Source: JBBPYC01 sp965218765 (lineage in GTDB: Bacteria > Pseudomonadota > Gammaproteobacteria > Burkholderiales > Burkholderiaceae_C). From it: DNA of 64,000 nucleotides. Shown here one piece after another: positions 29,382-39,118 of the stretch. The notes under the pieces were generated by a model, which made no database searches, had not been told where the DNA came from, and worked only from the letters and a program-made list of their open reading frames with translations. Position numbers and translations under genes: made by a program. Location: positions 434,001-498,000 of the forward strand of contig CBDCLU010000002.1 of NCBI GenBank assembly GCA_965218765.1. The letters are read 5' to 3'. The number at the start of each line of letters is the position of its first letter. Position 1 is the first letter of the stretch.

Positions 29382-30467
29382 TCAATGATCCGACGGGGGG
29401 CCCAAGCCCCGACCGAACTCGCGCCGCACCACGAACAACGGGCGCGCCTTCACCTCTTCGTAGATGCGGCCCACGTATTCGCCGAGCACGCCCAAAGCGA
29501 TCAGTACGAAGCCCAGCATCAGCGCCATGCCGCAGACGATCGTGGTCCAGCCGGACACCGCATCGTTCCAGACCAGATAGGCCAGCGTGATCCAGCCGCC
29601 GTACCCGAAGCCGAGCAGCGCCAGCACGATGCCCAGCACGCTGGCCGCGCGCAGTGGCCAGGTCGTGAACGAGGTCAGCCCGTCGATCGACATGCGCACC
29701 AGCCCGAGATAGCTGTAATGGCTGCGGCCGCTGGCGCGCGGCGGCGGCTGATACGGCAGCGCGACGGTGTCGAAGCCGATCCACGCATAAAGCCCCTTCA
29801 TGAAGCGATTGCGTTCGGGCAGCATCAGCAACGCGTCCACCGCGGCGCGATCCAGCAACCGGAAGTCGCCCGCGTCGGGCGGCACCCTGACGCGGCTGCC
29901 GGCATTCACCAGGGCGTAAAACCAGCCCGCGCCGAATCGCTTGAGCGGGGCCTCGTCGCGCCGGCTCTCGCGCACCGCATACACCACGTCGGCGCCGCGG
30001 CGCCAATGTTCGATCATCCGCCCGATCAGTTCGGGCGGGTGTTGCAGGTCGGCGTCCAGCAGGACCACCACGGCGCCGCCGGCTGCCGTCAGGCCCGCGG
30101 TCAACGCGGCTTCCTTGCCGAAGTTGCGTGACAGCTGCAGCACGCGCACACCCGGCTCGGCGGTCCAGTCGGCCAGCTGCTGCGCGGTGTCATCCACACT
30201 GCCATCGTCGATCAGCACGATTTCCCAGCGGCTGCCCAACGCACCGAGCACGGTCCGCAGGCGCGGCAGCAACTGCGCCAGGTTGGCGGCCTCGTTGCGG
30301 CAGGGGATCACGCACGACAACGACGCCGGCATCGCGCGCCGCTCGAATGCGTGCGCGGACGATTGCTGCGTCACATCCGCCTGGACTGGTTCGCGCGGTG
30401 CAGTCGGGCTGGCCGCAACGGTCGGCCCGGCGGCGTCGAGAGCGGTAACAGTCGGCGAACGGCTCAT
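29382..30467 (-). CDS. GT2 polyprenyl-phosphate glycosyltransferase (DPM1/ArnC-like)
   Basis: A protein of up to 361 residues. The GT-A core shows LSCVIPCRNEAANLAQLLPR, LIDDGSVDDT and VVLLDADLQHPPELIGRM. Two C-terminal membrane helices (around 265-340) match the ArnC/GtrB type, which loads a sugar onto undecaprenyl phosphate. The first 45 residues are low complexity; a start at the internal ATG 30332 would give 316 residues, nearer the family norm, and neither start has a clear ribosome binding site. It is the first gene of the three-gene cluster. Confidence 0.87.
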   Translation of the reverse strand: MSRSPTVTALDAAGPTVAASPTAPREPVQADVTQQSSAHAFERRAMPASLSCVIPCRNEAANLAQLLPRLRTVLGALGSRWEIVLIDDGSVDDTAQQLADWTAEPGVRVLQLSRNFGKEAALTAGLTAAGGAVVVLLDADLQHPPELIGRMIEHWRRGADVVYAVRESRRDEAPLKRFGAGWFYALVNAGSRVRVPPDAGDFRLLDRAAVDALLMLPERNRFMKGLYAWIGFDTVALPYQPPPRASGRSHYSYLGLVRMSIDGLTSFTTWPLRAASVLGIVLALLGFGYGGWITLAYLVWNDAVSGWTTIVCGMALMLGFVLIALGVLGEYVGRIYEEVKARPLFVVRREFGRGLGPPSDH

Positions 30468-30928
30468 TCGTTCAGGCGCAAGGGGGTTGGGGATGGAGCA
30501 AGGCAGCCGATGGGCAATGCGGTCCGCACGGTCAGCGGCCAGCGCGATCGAAAGGGGACCGGCGAGGCCGCACGAATCGCTGCGGTGGGATTGCGCACGG
30601 GTGGTTTCAGCGTGGCCGGCAATACCAGTCTTGCAAGCCGGATGATGGCGGTTCGAGGTAGCGATCCGCGTCGGCTCCAGGCGCTGGCGCGCATGTTACC
30701 GCAGGTTTTTGGGCGGAGGCGGGTCGACGATGGCCCGTGCACGCCTCGAGCGCCTGCGGCCAAGCGCGCCTGCCCGTTCCAGCGGGAGCAACGGTTGTTT
30801 CACCCCCCATTCCGCGTTGGCCACCTTCCTGGACCCGCGAGGTCGTGACCGCAACCGTGCTGAACCGAACCGTTCCCCTTGCCGGATGCACGTCGGGGCA
30901 GCGTGCCGGCCCGGCCAAGCTCAGTGCG
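30468..30928. other. 461-bp gap between glgP and the GT2 gene
   Basis: Both neighbours are on minus: glgP ends at 30929 and the GT2 gene begins at 30467, so the promoter of the sugar-transfer cluster should lie here. Frames in this stretch have no family resemblance and no ribosome binding sites. I see no repeat or clear terminator. Confidence 0.5.
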
Positions 30929-33457
30929 TCAGGCTGCTACCAGCCGTCGGCCCGAATCACGACCGGCATCGTCGAAAGCGCTGCCGTCACCCAGCACCAC
31001 GGCCTGGGTTCGCCAGATGTCGTGCGCATACTGGGCGATCGTGCGATCCGACGAGAACGCGCCCATGCCGGCGACATTGGCGATCGCGCTGGCGGTCCAG
31101 GCGGCGGGTTGCAGGAACAGCGCATCGACCCGGTGCTGCGAGGCCAAGTAGCTGTCGAAGTCCGCGAGCAACTGGTACTTGTCGCCCCAGTTCACCAGTT
31201 CGTCGAAGATCGGCCGGAATCGCGCCGGTTCGTCGGGCGAGAACTCGCCGTCGCGGATGCTGTCGAGCACGCGCCTGAGCACCGGTTGGGCCTCGTAGAT
31301 CGTCTTCGGCAGGTAGCCACGTGCGCGCAGGCCGGTCACCTCGGTGCTGGTGTGGCCGAAGATGAAAATGTTTTCGTCGCCGACCTGATCGCGGATTTCG
31401 ACATTGGCGCCGTCCAGCGTGCCGATCGTGAGGGCGCCATTCAGCGCGAGCTTCATGTTGCCGGTGCCCGACGCTTCGGTGCCGGCCGTCGAGATCTGTT
31501 CGGACAGATCGGCCGCCGGGATGATCCGTTCGGCCACGCTCACGCTGTAGTTGGGCACGAACACGACCTTGAGCCGGTTGCCGACCCGTGGATCGTTATT
31601 CACCACCTGTGCGATATCGCCCGCCAGCTTGATGATCAGCTTGGCCATGTGATAGGCCGATGCTGCCTTGCCGGCCAGCAGCACGACACGGGCTGGACGC
31701 TCGATCGCCGGCTGCTCGATGATCTCTTGGTAGCGGGCCACCACGTGCAGCAGATTCAGCAGCTGGCGCTTGTATTCGTGCATGCGCTTGACCTGCACGT
31801 CGAACAGCGCGGCGGTGTCGAGCTCGATGCCCAGCGTGCCATGCACCCAGTCGGCGAGCCGCTGCTTGTTGGCCAGTTTGGCCGCTTGAAAACGCTGCTG
31901 GAACTCGGGCTCGTCCGCCCATTGCGCGATGCGCGAGAGCTGCATGAGATCGCGCCGCCAGTCGCGGCCGATGCGCTCGTCGAGCAGCGCCGACAGCGCG
32001 GGGTTGGCCAGCGCCAGCCAGCGCCGCTGCGTGATGCCGTTCGTCTTGTTGTTGAAGCGCTCGGGGAACAACCGCGCGAAGTCGGCAAAGATCGAGTGTT
32101 GCATCAGCTCCGAGTGCAGCGCCGACACGCCGTTCACCGAATGGCTTGCGATCACCGCGAGATACGCCATGCGAACCCTGCGCTCACCGGCTTCGTCGAT
32201 CAGCGAGACGCGGCGCAGCAATTCGACGTCCGGGCCGTACTGCGTGGTCACGTCGGCCAGGAACTGCGCGTTGATCTCGAGGATGATCTGCAGGTGCCGC
32301 GGCAGGATGCGTGCGAGCGTCTCGACCGGCCAGGTCTCGAGCGCTTCGCTCATGAGCGTGTGGTTGGTGTAGGAAAAAATCTTCTTCACCAAACTCCAGG
32401 CCTGCGCGAACGGCAGCCGGTGCTCGTCGATCAGCAGGCGCATCAGCTCCGGCACGGCAAGCACCGGATGCGTGTCGTTCAGGTGGATGCTGATGCGGTC
32501 GGCGAGACGATCGAACGTGTCGTGCGTGTGCAGATAGCGGCGGATCAGGTCCTGCAGGCTGGCCGACACGAAGAAGTACTCCTGATGCAGCCGCAGTTCG
32601 CGCCCGGATGGCGTCGAATCATCCGGATACAGCACACGCGAGACGTTCTCCGAGTGGTTCTTGCTTTCCACCGCAGCGAAATAGTTGCCGCGGTTGAACG
32701 CGTGCAGGTCGATCTCCTCGGTCGCACGCGCCGACCACAGCCGCAGCGTGTTGGTGGCCTGGGTGCCGTAGCCGGGGATGATCGTGTCATACGCCATCGC
32801 AAGCACGTCGTGCGTGTCGAGCCAGACCGATGTGCCGCCCTGCTGCTCGACGCGGCCGCCGAAGCAGACCCGGTAGGTGACTTCGGGACGCCGAAACTCC
32901 CATGGATTGCCCTGCGTGAGCCAGTAGTCGGGCACTTCGACCTGCCGGCCGGCGACCACGGTCTGACGGAACATGCCGTATTCGTAGCGGATGCCGTAGC
33001 CAAAGCCCGGCACGTTCAAGGTCGCCATCGAATCGAGGAAACACGCCGCCAGCCGGCCCAGGCCGCCGTTGCCCAACGCGGCGTCGGGTTCGGTCTCGGA
33101 CAGCTTGTCCGCATCGATGCCGAAGTCGTTCAGTGCCGTGCGCACGGTTTCGGTCAGATCGAGCGCGAGCAGCGCGTTGCCGAAAGTGCGGCCGATCAGG
33201 AATTCCATCGACAGGTAATAGACGCGCTTGACATCCTGCTGGTACTGCGCGCGGGTCGTGGCCATCCAGCGTTCGACCAGTTGATCGCGCACGGCCAGGG
33301 CGGCCGCCTGCAGCCAGTCGCCTTCCTGCGCAGCGCTCGGATCCTTGCCGACCGCGTAGATCAGCTTGTTGGCGACCGCGCGCTTGAACGCGGCCACGTC
33401 CTGGTCCGGGTGGTCATAAATGAACGACGATGCATCGATTCGGGGTGCTTCTGACAA
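30929..33457 (-). CDS. glgP: Glycogen phosphorylase
   Basis: An 842-residue phosphorylase that releases glucose 1-phosphate from glycogen. The PLP-binding region is GTEASGTGNMKLALNGALT, with the lysine in NMKLALNG. Other signatures are PDAALGNGGLGRLAACFLDS near residue 120 and VQVKRMHEYKRQLLN. The frame continues well upstream, but the best start is TTG 33457 (LSEAPRID), seven bases after AGGAG, giving the normal family length. It is the last gene of the run pgm-glgC-glgA-glgP. Confidence 0.95.
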   Translation of the reverse strand: MSEAPRIDASSFIYDHPDQDVAAFKRAVANKLIYAVGKDPSAAQEGDWLQAAALAVRDQLVERWMATTRAQYQQDVKRVYYLSMEFLIGRTFGNALLALDLTETVRTALNDFGIDADKLSETEPDAALGNGGLGRLAACFLDSMATLNVPGFGYGIRYEYGMFRQTVVAGRQVEVPDYWLTQGNPWEFRRPEVTYRVCFGGRVEQQGGTSVWLDTHDVLAMAYDTIIPGYGTQATNTLRLWSARATEEIDLHAFNRGNYFAAVESKNHSENVSRVLYPDDSTPSGRELRLHQEYFFVSASLQDLIRRYLHTHDTFDRLADRISIHLNDTHPVLAVPELMRLLIDEHRLPFAQAWSLVKKIFSYTNHTLMSEALETWPVETLARILPRHLQIILEINAQFLADVTTQYGPDVELLRRVSLIDEAGERRVRMAYLAVIASHSVNGVSALHSELMQHSIFADFARLFPERFNNKTNGITQRRWLALANPALSALLDERIGRDWRRDLMQLSRIAQWADEPEFQQRFQAAKLANKQRLADWVHGTLGIELDTAALFDVQVKRMHEYKRQLLNLLHVVARYQEIIEQPAIERPARVVLLAGKAASAYHMAKLIIKLAGDIAQVVNNDPRVGNRLKVVFVPNYSVSVAERIIPAADLSEQISTAGTEASGTGNMKLALNGALTIGTLDGANVEIRDQVGDENIFIFGHTSTEVTGLRARGYLPKTIYEAQPVLRRVLDSIRDGEFSPDEPARFRPIFDELVNWGDKYQLLADFDSYLASQHRVDALFLQPAAWTASAIANVAGMGAFSSDRTIAQYAHDIWRTQAVVLGDGSAFDDAGRDSGRRLVAA

Positions 33458-33623
33458 GACGGGTTCTCCTGATTCCAAGGGCCAGCCACACTGCGGCACA
33501 TGCAATAGTCGTGCTGAGCTGGCTGGACTGCACGACGCTGGCGCACCGCGCGTGAAACACGCAATGATGCAACTCGCAAAAACGCGGGCATTGTCGGCTC
33601 GACCGTTGCGCAACCGAAAAAGT

Positions 33624-35081
33624 TCAGGCGCGCAGCGACGCCGCACCCAGTGCCTGCACATAAACGTCTGCATAACGCGACGCCGCCTGGCTCCAGTCGA
33701 AGCGCTGCGCCATGCCGCGTGCGCGCACGGCTTGCCATCCGCTGCGCCATGCATACAACGCAAACGCGCGACGCAGCGCCCGGGTGTACGCAGCTTCGGT
33801 GAACGCGTCGAACACGAAGCCGGTCGCGCGCTGCTCGGCCAGTTCCTCGAGTGCGCAGTCCACTACCGTATCGGCCAGCCCGCCGACCCGATGCACGAGC
33901 GGCAGTGCACCATAGCGCAGGCCATACAGCTGGGTCAGTCCGCAAGGCTCGAAACGCGACGGCACCAGCGCCACGTCGGCCGCTGCAAAGATTCGATGCG
34001 CGAGCGCCTCGTCATAGCCGAAGCGGACCGCCACTTGGCGCGGCTGCGCGGCCGCGCGGGCTCGCAGCGCGGCTTCCAGCTCTGCATCGCCACTGCCGAG
34101 CACCGCAAGCTGGCCGCCACGCGCGAGCAGTTCGTCGATGCCGGCCAGCACCAGATGCACGCCTTTTTGCTCGGTCATGCGGCTGACCATGCCGAACAGC
34201 GGCGCATCCAGGGTGGCGGCAAGCCCGAACGCCTGCTGCAGCGCAGCCTTCGCAGCGGCCTTGCCGGCCATGTCCGCAGCATCGTAGTGGCTTGTGGTCA
34301 GCCGATCGTCGGCCGGGTTCCAGACCGCGCCGTCGACACCGTTCAGGATGCCCGACAGCGCTTGGCTGCGATCCGCGAGCAGGCCGTCGAGCCCGCAGCC
34401 CTGCTCGGGTGTCTGGATCTCGCGCGCATAGGTCGGGCTTACGGTCGTGATGCGGTCCGCATAGTAGAGGCCTGCTTTCATGAACGACAGCTGGCCGTGG
34501 AACTCCACCCCCTGCATCGAGAACGCGTGCGGCGGCAGGCCGAGTTCGCTGAATCCAGCGGCCGGAAAGACGCCCTGGTACGCCAGGTTGTGCACGGTGT
34601 GCACGCTGGCGGCGGCGCCGCGCCGATGCGCGAGATAGGCAGGCGCGAGCCCCGCGTGCCAGTCGTGGCTGTGCACGATGCGCGGCTGCCAGCGGCGATC
34701 GAACCCTTCGGCCAGCAGCGCCGCTGCCCAGCCGAGCAGCGCGAAGCGTCGCTGGTTGTCGTGATAGGGCTGCTGCCGTTCGTCGTGATAGGGGTTGCCT
34801 GGCCGAGCATAGAGCGTCGGCGCGTCGATGTAGTAGATGCCGAGTTGAAGCGCGGGCGCCACGCCGAACCGCAGCGCCGCCCGCTCGCCCCAGGGTGCGT
34901 TGAATTCGGCGATCAGCGCCGATGCCGGCACGCCTTCCACAATGGCAGGAAAGCCCGGCAGCAGCGCACGCACCTCACAGTCAGCTGCTGCGAGTGCGGC
35001 GGGCAACGCGCCTGTCACATCGGCAAGCCCACCGGTCTTGAGCAGCGGATACATCTCGGCGCTGACTTGAAGCACGTTCAT
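33624..35081 (-). CDS. glgA: Glycogen synthase (ADP-glucose type)
   Basis: A 485-residue GT5 enzyme that adds glucose from ADP-glucose to the growing glycogen chain. The N-terminal ADP-glucose motif is KTGGLADVTGALP at 15-27. HSHDWHAGLAPAYL, TVHNLAYQG and the C-terminal EPCGLTQLYGLRYGALPLVH are typical. Length matches E. coli GlgA (477 aa). It lies 46 bp after glgC and 166 bp before glgP, all on minus. Confidence 0.95.
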   Translation of the reverse strand: MNVLQVSAEMYPLLKTGGLADVTGALPAALAAADCEVRALLPGFPAIVEGVPASALIAEFNAPWGERAALRFGVAPALQLGIYYIDAPTLYARPGNPYHDERQQPYHDNQRRFALLGWAAALLAEGFDRRWQPRIVHSHDWHAGLAPAYLAHRRGAAASVHTVHNLAYQGVFPAAGFSELGLPPHAFSMQGVEFHGQLSFMKAGLYYADRITTVSPTYAREIQTPEQGCGLDGLLADRSQALSGILNGVDGAVWNPADDRLTTSHYDAADMAGKAAAKAALQQAFGLAATLDAPLFGMVSRMTEQKGVHLVLAGIDELLARGGQLAVLGSGDAELEAALRARAAAQPRQVAVRFGYDEALAHRIFAAADVALVPSRFEPCGLTQLYGLRYGALPLVHRVGGLADTVVDCALEELAEQRATGFVFDAFTEAAYTRALRRAFALYAWRSGWQAVRARGMAQRFDWSQAASRYADVYVQALGAASLRA

Positions 35082-35127
35082 GTCGATCGAGCCTTCCCGT
35101 AGTGGCGCATGACGCCTGCAGCCGGGC

Positions 35128-36402
35128 TCAAGGCAGCCGTTCGAGCATGGGCTTGGTGATCAGCACGATCCCGTTTTCGGTACGCTCAAAGCGCTGGGCG
35201 TCATGATGCGCATCCTCGCCGACCACGGTGCCTTCCGGAATCACGCAACCGCGATCGACCACGACCCGGTGCAGCCGGCAGTGGCGGCCGATCGTCACGT
35301 CCGGCAGCACCACGCAGTGGTCGATCCGGCAGAACGAATGCACGCGCACATCCGAGAAGAACACCGAGTTCGATGCGTTGGTGCCCGACAGGATGCAGCC
35401 GCCCGAGATCATCGTGTTCGCGGTGACGCCGTGGTTGCCGTGGCGGTCCGGCACGAACTTGGCTGGCGGCACCTGGCGCTGGTAGGTCCAGATCGGCCAG
35501 TCGGTGTCGTACAGATCGAGATGCGGGTCCGGCATCGCCAGATCGATGTTCGCCTCCCAGAACGCATCGATGGTGCCGACATCGCGCCAGTACGGCGCCG
35601 CGCCCGGCGTTCGGCTCACGCAGGACATGCCGAACGGGTGCGCGAGTGCGCCGCCTTCGGCGACCGCGCGCGGGATCACATCCTTGCCGAAGTCATGGCT
35701 CGAGCCCGGATTGTTCAGATCATCTTCGAGCACGCGGTACAGATACTCGGCACTGAATACGTAGATGCCCATGCTGGCCAACGCCACGTCGGGCTTGCCT
35801 GGCATGGCCGGCGGGTCGGCCGGTTTTTCCAGAAACGCGGTGACGTTGCGCTGCTCGTCGATGTGCATCACGCCGAACGCGGTGGCCTCGTGCCGCGGCA
35901 CCTCGATGCAGCCGACCGTGCAATTCACGCCGTGATCGACGTGGTCCTTGATCATCAGCGAGTAGTCCTGCTTGTAGATGTGGTCGCCGGCCAGCACGAT
36001 CACGTAGTCGGGTTCCTCCGCGCGGATGATGTCCAGGTTTTGATACACCGCGTCCGCGGTGCCGCGGTACCAATGCGATTCATCGATGCGCTGCTGCGCG
36101 GGCAGCATCTCCACCATCTCGCCGAGCTCGGCGCGCAGAAAGCTCCAGCCGCTTTGCACGTGCCGCAGCAGCGAGTGCGACTTGTACTGCGTGGCCACGC
36201 CGATGCGCCGGATGCCCGAGTTCAAACAGTTGGACAACGTGAAGTCGATGATCCGGTATTTGCCGCCGAAATAGACGGCGGGTTTCGCGCGCCGGTCCGT
36301 CAGCTGCTTCAGGCGCGAACCGCGGCCACCCGCGAGCACCAGTGCCATGGTGCGGCGCACCAGTTGATGCGTTTCGAGCTGCTGCGAATGGTGTGGGGCC
36401 AT
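35128..36402 (-). CDS. glgC: Glucose-1-phosphate adenylyltransferase (ADP-glucose pyrophosphorylase)
   Basis: A 424-residue enzyme that makes ADP-glucose from glucose 1-phosphate and ATP, the committed step of glycogen synthesis. The nucleotide-binding start is LVLAGGRGSRLKQLTDRRAK, followed by PAVYFGGKYRIIDF and the C-terminal beta-helix with hexapeptide-like repeats (VVLPDVTIGRHCRLHRVVVD). The length matches the bacterial enzyme (about 420-430 aa). Its substrate comes from the adjacent pgm. Confidence 0.95.
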   Translation of the reverse strand: MAPHHSQQLETHQLVRRTMALVLAGGRGSRLKQLTDRRAKPAVYFGGKYRIIDFTLSNCLNSGIRRIGVATQYKSHSLLRHVQSGWSFLRAELGEMVEMLPAQQRIDESHWYRGTADAVYQNLDIIRAEEPDYVIVLAGDHIYKQDYSLMIKDHVDHGVNCTVGCIEVPRHEATAFGVMHIDEQRNVTAFLEKPADPPAMPGKPDVALASMGIYVFSAEYLYRVLEDDLNNPGSSHDFGKDVIPRAVAEGGALAHPFGMSCVSRTPGAAPYWRDVGTIDAFWEANIDLAMPDPHLDLYDTDWPIWTYQRQVPPAKFVPDRHGNHGVTANTMISGGCILSGTNASNSVFFSDVRVHSFCRIDHCVVLPDVTIGRHCRLHRVVVDRGCVIPEGTVVGEDAHHDAQRFERTENGIVLITKPMLERLP

Positions 36403-36478
36403 GAAGAATGTCTCCTGCCGATCGGCGTTATGGATGTCGTTTGCAATCGGCCATGCAGCAAGACCGCGGCCCGCGTCC

Positions 36479-38116
36479 TCAGGTCACGACGGACGGTTGC
36501 CTGCGCCCGGTACGCGCCGCGATGCCTGCAACCTGCTCGGCAATCGCAGCAAGCCCTGCCAGCGCCTGCTGCGCAGGCACCTCGTGCGCGGCAGCGTCGT
36601 CCTGATAGCGCTCCAGATACAGCCGCAAGGTGGCGCCTTCGGTGCCGGTGCCGGACAGACGAAGCACGATGCGCGAGCCGTCTGCGAACAGCAGCCGCAC
36701 ACCCTGGTGGGCCGAGACCGAGCCGTCCACCGGATCGGTGTAGGCGAAGTCGTCGGCGATCGTGATCGCACTCTCGGACTGCTCGAAACGCCGCCCGACG
36801 AGGCTGGGCAGCGCAGCGCGCAGGTCCGCCATCAGCGCATCGGCCTGCGCCACCGGCAAACCTTCGTAATCATGGCGCGAATAGAGGTTGCGGCCGAACT
36901 GCTGCCAGTGCGCGCGCACCAGTTGCTCGACCGACTGGCCGGTCGCGCCCAGCAGGTTCAGCCAGAACAGGATCGCCCACAGCCCGTCTTTCTCCCGCAC
37001 GTGACTCGATCCGGTGCCGTAGCTTTCTTCACCGCACAGCGTGACCCGATCGGCGTCCAGCAGGTTGCCGAAGAATTTCCAGCCGGTGGGGGTCTCGAAG
37101 CAGGCAATGCCGAGGCTGGACGCCACCCGATCCACCGCGGCCGATGTCGGCATCGAGCGTGCCACGCCTTTCAGACCGGTCGCGTAGCCCGGCACGCGCG
37201 TCGCATGCGCGGTGAGCAGCGCGAGGCTGTCCGACGGCGACACCAGGAAATTCCGCCCGACGATCATGTTGCGGTCCGCGTCGCCATCGGTCGCCGCGCC
37301 GAAGTCGGGTGCATCGGCGCCATTCATGTGCGCGATCAAGTCTTGCGCGTGCGCCGGATTCGGATCGGGATGCAGGCCGCCGAAATCTTCCAGCGGCTCG
37401 GCATTCACCACCGTGCCTGCGGGCGCGCCGAGCTCGCCTTCGAGAATTGCTTTCGCATACGGCCCGCCCACCGCATTCAACGCGTCGAGCCGCATCCGGA
37501 ACCCGCGTGCGAACATCGAGCGCATCAGCTCGAAATCGAACAGCCCGCGCATCAGCTGCGCGTAGTCGGCGATTGGATCGATCACGTCGATCTGCATCGA
37601 TTCGAGCGTGCGCAGGCCGAGCGTGTCGATATCGACGTCGGGCCCGTCGCTGATCCGATACCGGTCGATCGCGAGGCTGCGCTGGTAGATGCGCTCGGTC
37701 AGCTGTTCCGGCGCCGGCCCGCCGTTGCCCGCGTTGAACTTGATGCCAAAATCGCCGTCTGGTCCGCCCGGGTTGTGGCTGGCCGACAGCACGATGCCGC
37801 CGAACGCCGCACGGCCGCGGATCACCGCGCTCACGGCCGGCGTGGACAGGATGCCGGCGCGTCCCACCAGCACCTTCGCGATGCCGTTGCCCGCTGCGAG
37901 CCTGAGGATCGTCTGAATCGCGCTGCGGTTCAGGTAGCGGCCGTCGCCGCCGAGCGCCAGGGTTTGCCCGGCGCTCCCAGGCAGCACATCGAGCAACGAC
38001 TGTACGAAGTTTTCGAGATAGTGCGCTTGCGCGAACACCGCGACCTTCTTGCGCAAACCCGATGTGCCCGGCCGCTGGCCGGCGATCGGCTGGGTCATCA
38101 CGGTCTGGATTGTCAT
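36479..38116 (-). CDS. pgm: Phosphoglucomutase (alpha-D-glucose phosphate-specific)
   Basis: A 545-residue mutase that interconverts glucose 6-phosphate and glucose 1-phosphate. The phosphoserine loop is LSASHNPGGPDGDFGIK, the metal-binding loop is TDGDADRNM, and the sugar-binding loop is CGEESYGTGSSH. The C-terminal phosphate-binding loop is visible as RLSGTGTEGATLRLY. It feeds GlgC, 76 bp downstream. The start at 38116 opens a 333-bp gap that holds two repeat elements. Confidence 0.94.
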   Translation of the reverse strand: MTIQTVMTQPIAGQRPGTSGLRKKVAVFAQAHYLENFVQSLLDVLPGSAGQTLALGGDGRYLNRSAIQTILRLAAGNGIAKVLVGRAGILSTPAVSAVIRGRAAFGGIVLSASHNPGGPDGDFGIKFNAGNGGPAPEQLTERIYQRSLAIDRYRISDGPDVDIDTLGLRTLESMQIDVIDPIADYAQLMRGLFDFELMRSMFARGFRMRLDALNAVGGPYAKAILEGELGAPAGTVVNAEPLEDFGGLHPDPNPAHAQDLIAHMNGADAPDFGAATDGDADRNMIVGRNFLVSPSDSLALLTAHATRVPGYATGLKGVARSMPTSAAVDRVASSLGIACFETPTGWKFFGNLLDADRVTLCGEESYGTGSSHVREKDGLWAILFWLNLLGATGQSVEQLVRAHWQQFGRNLYSRHDYEGLPVAQADALMADLRAALPSLVGRRFEQSESAITIADDFAYTDPVDGSVSAHQGVRLLFADGSRIVLRLSGTGTEGATLRLYLERYQDDAAAHEVPAQQALAGLAAIAEQVAGIAARTGRRQPSVVT

Positions 38117-38235
38117 GCGGGGCGCCTGCTTCGTGTGGGGGCTGATTTGATGGATTCAGGGGCATGTAAAGCCCATGTTTCAATTCGTTCGCGGTCATTC
38201 TGCCATGCACCAATGGGCCGACAGACGCCAGCGAT

Positions 38236-38255
38236 GCTACTACCCTTTTGATAGC
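38236..38255. repeat. Small GCTAC...ATAGC hairpin repeat
   Basis: GCTACTACCCTTTTGATAGC lies in the 333-bp gap between pgm and the ABC ATPase gene. Its short arms resemble those at 23283-23299 and 47471-47487. Upstream of pgm it could affect that promoter. Confidence 0.4.
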
Positions 38256-38376
38256 GCACACTGCACGCTGCGCCTGCACCCAGGCCTGAAAAAGCTTCAG
38301 TTCCGGTATCATGCGCCACGTCCAGCCAAATGGCCTGAAAAACGGCGCACCACCCCAATCCAGAAGGCGCTACGCG

Positions 38377-38447
38377 ATTGGCTTCGCCGGTCCGCAGGCG
38401 ACGCCCCCGGCAAGGGGGTTGCCGAGAGCGCAGCGGAGGCTTGGGGA
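38377..38447. repeat. Double-hairpin intergenic repeat, copy 2
   Basis: A shorter copy of the element at 22051. Hairpin one is TTGGC-TTC-GCCGG (38378-38390, two wobble pairs) and hairpin two is CCCCC-GGCAA-GGGGG (38404-38418). It ends three bases before the ABC ATPase stop codon at 38450. Confidence 0.75.
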
Positions 38448-38449
38448 GA

Positions 38450-39118
38450 TCACGCGATCCTTCCGGCCTCGATCGTGATGCGCCGCTCGCACTGCGCCGC
38501 AATGCCGCGGTCGTGCGTGACCATCAGCAGAGTGGTGCCCTGCTCGCGGTTCAACGCGAACATCAGCTCGATGATGGTCTCGCCGGTCGCAAAATCGAGG
38601 CTGCCGGTCGGCTCGTCCGCCAGCAGCAGCGCCGGTTCGACCACGAACGCGCGTGCCAATGCGACGCGCTGCTGCTCGCCGCCGGACAGCACTTTCGGAT
38701 AATGGCCGAAACGCTCGCTCAGGCCGACGCGCCTGAGCATCTCGCCAGCCTGCCTGCGCGCGTCGCGCCGGTCGGCGAGTTCGAGCGGCAGCATCACGTT
38801 TTCCAGCGCCGTCAGGTTCGCCATCAGCTGAAAGTTCTGAAAGACAAAGCCGACCTGGGCCGCACGCAGCGCGGCGCGGTCGTCCTCTCCGATCGAAAAA
38901 AGGTCCTGGCCCGCGAGCCGCACGGTGCCGCGCGTGGGCGTGTCCAGCCCCGCGATGATCGACAGCAGCGTGCTCTTGCCCGAGCCGGAAGCGCCGACGA
39001 TCGCTGCGGTCTCCTTCGGGGACAGCGAGAAATCGATATCACGCAAAATGTCCAGCGTGCCGGTGGAGTCGGTGACCGATTTGTAGAGATGCTCCACGGC
39101 GATGATGGGATCGGACAT
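38450..39118 (-). CDS. ABC transporter ATP-binding protein (LolD/YbbA-like), orphan
   Basis: A 222-residue ATPase of the LolD/MacB/YbbA branch. Walker A is VGASGSGKST near residue 43, the signature is LSGGEQQRVALARAF, Walker B is LLLADEPTGSLD, and the switch His is in MVTHDRG. The family works with an integral permease (YbbP or LolCE type), but none lies next to it. Downstream is a repeat and pgm, upstream the divergent esterase. Pairing with a TesA-like esterase is common in proteobacteria, which favours the YbbA assignment. Its start codon touches the start of the esterase gene. Confidence 0.88.
   Translation of the reverse strand: MSDPIIAVEHLYKSVTDSTGTLDILRDIDFSLSPKETAAIVGASGSGKSTLLSIIAGLDTPTRGTVRLAGQDLFSIGEDDRAALRAAQVGFVFQNFQLMANLTALENVMLPLELADRRDARRQAGEMLRRVGLSERFGHYPKVLSGGEQQRVALARAFVVEPALLLADEPTGSLDFATGETIIELMFALNREQGTTLLMVTHDRGIAAQCERRITIEAGRIA

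Noticed and set aside
30737..33454. 905-residue open frame on plus, opposite to glgP
   Set aside because: Same GC-driven antisense effect; glgP motifs on minus are complete.
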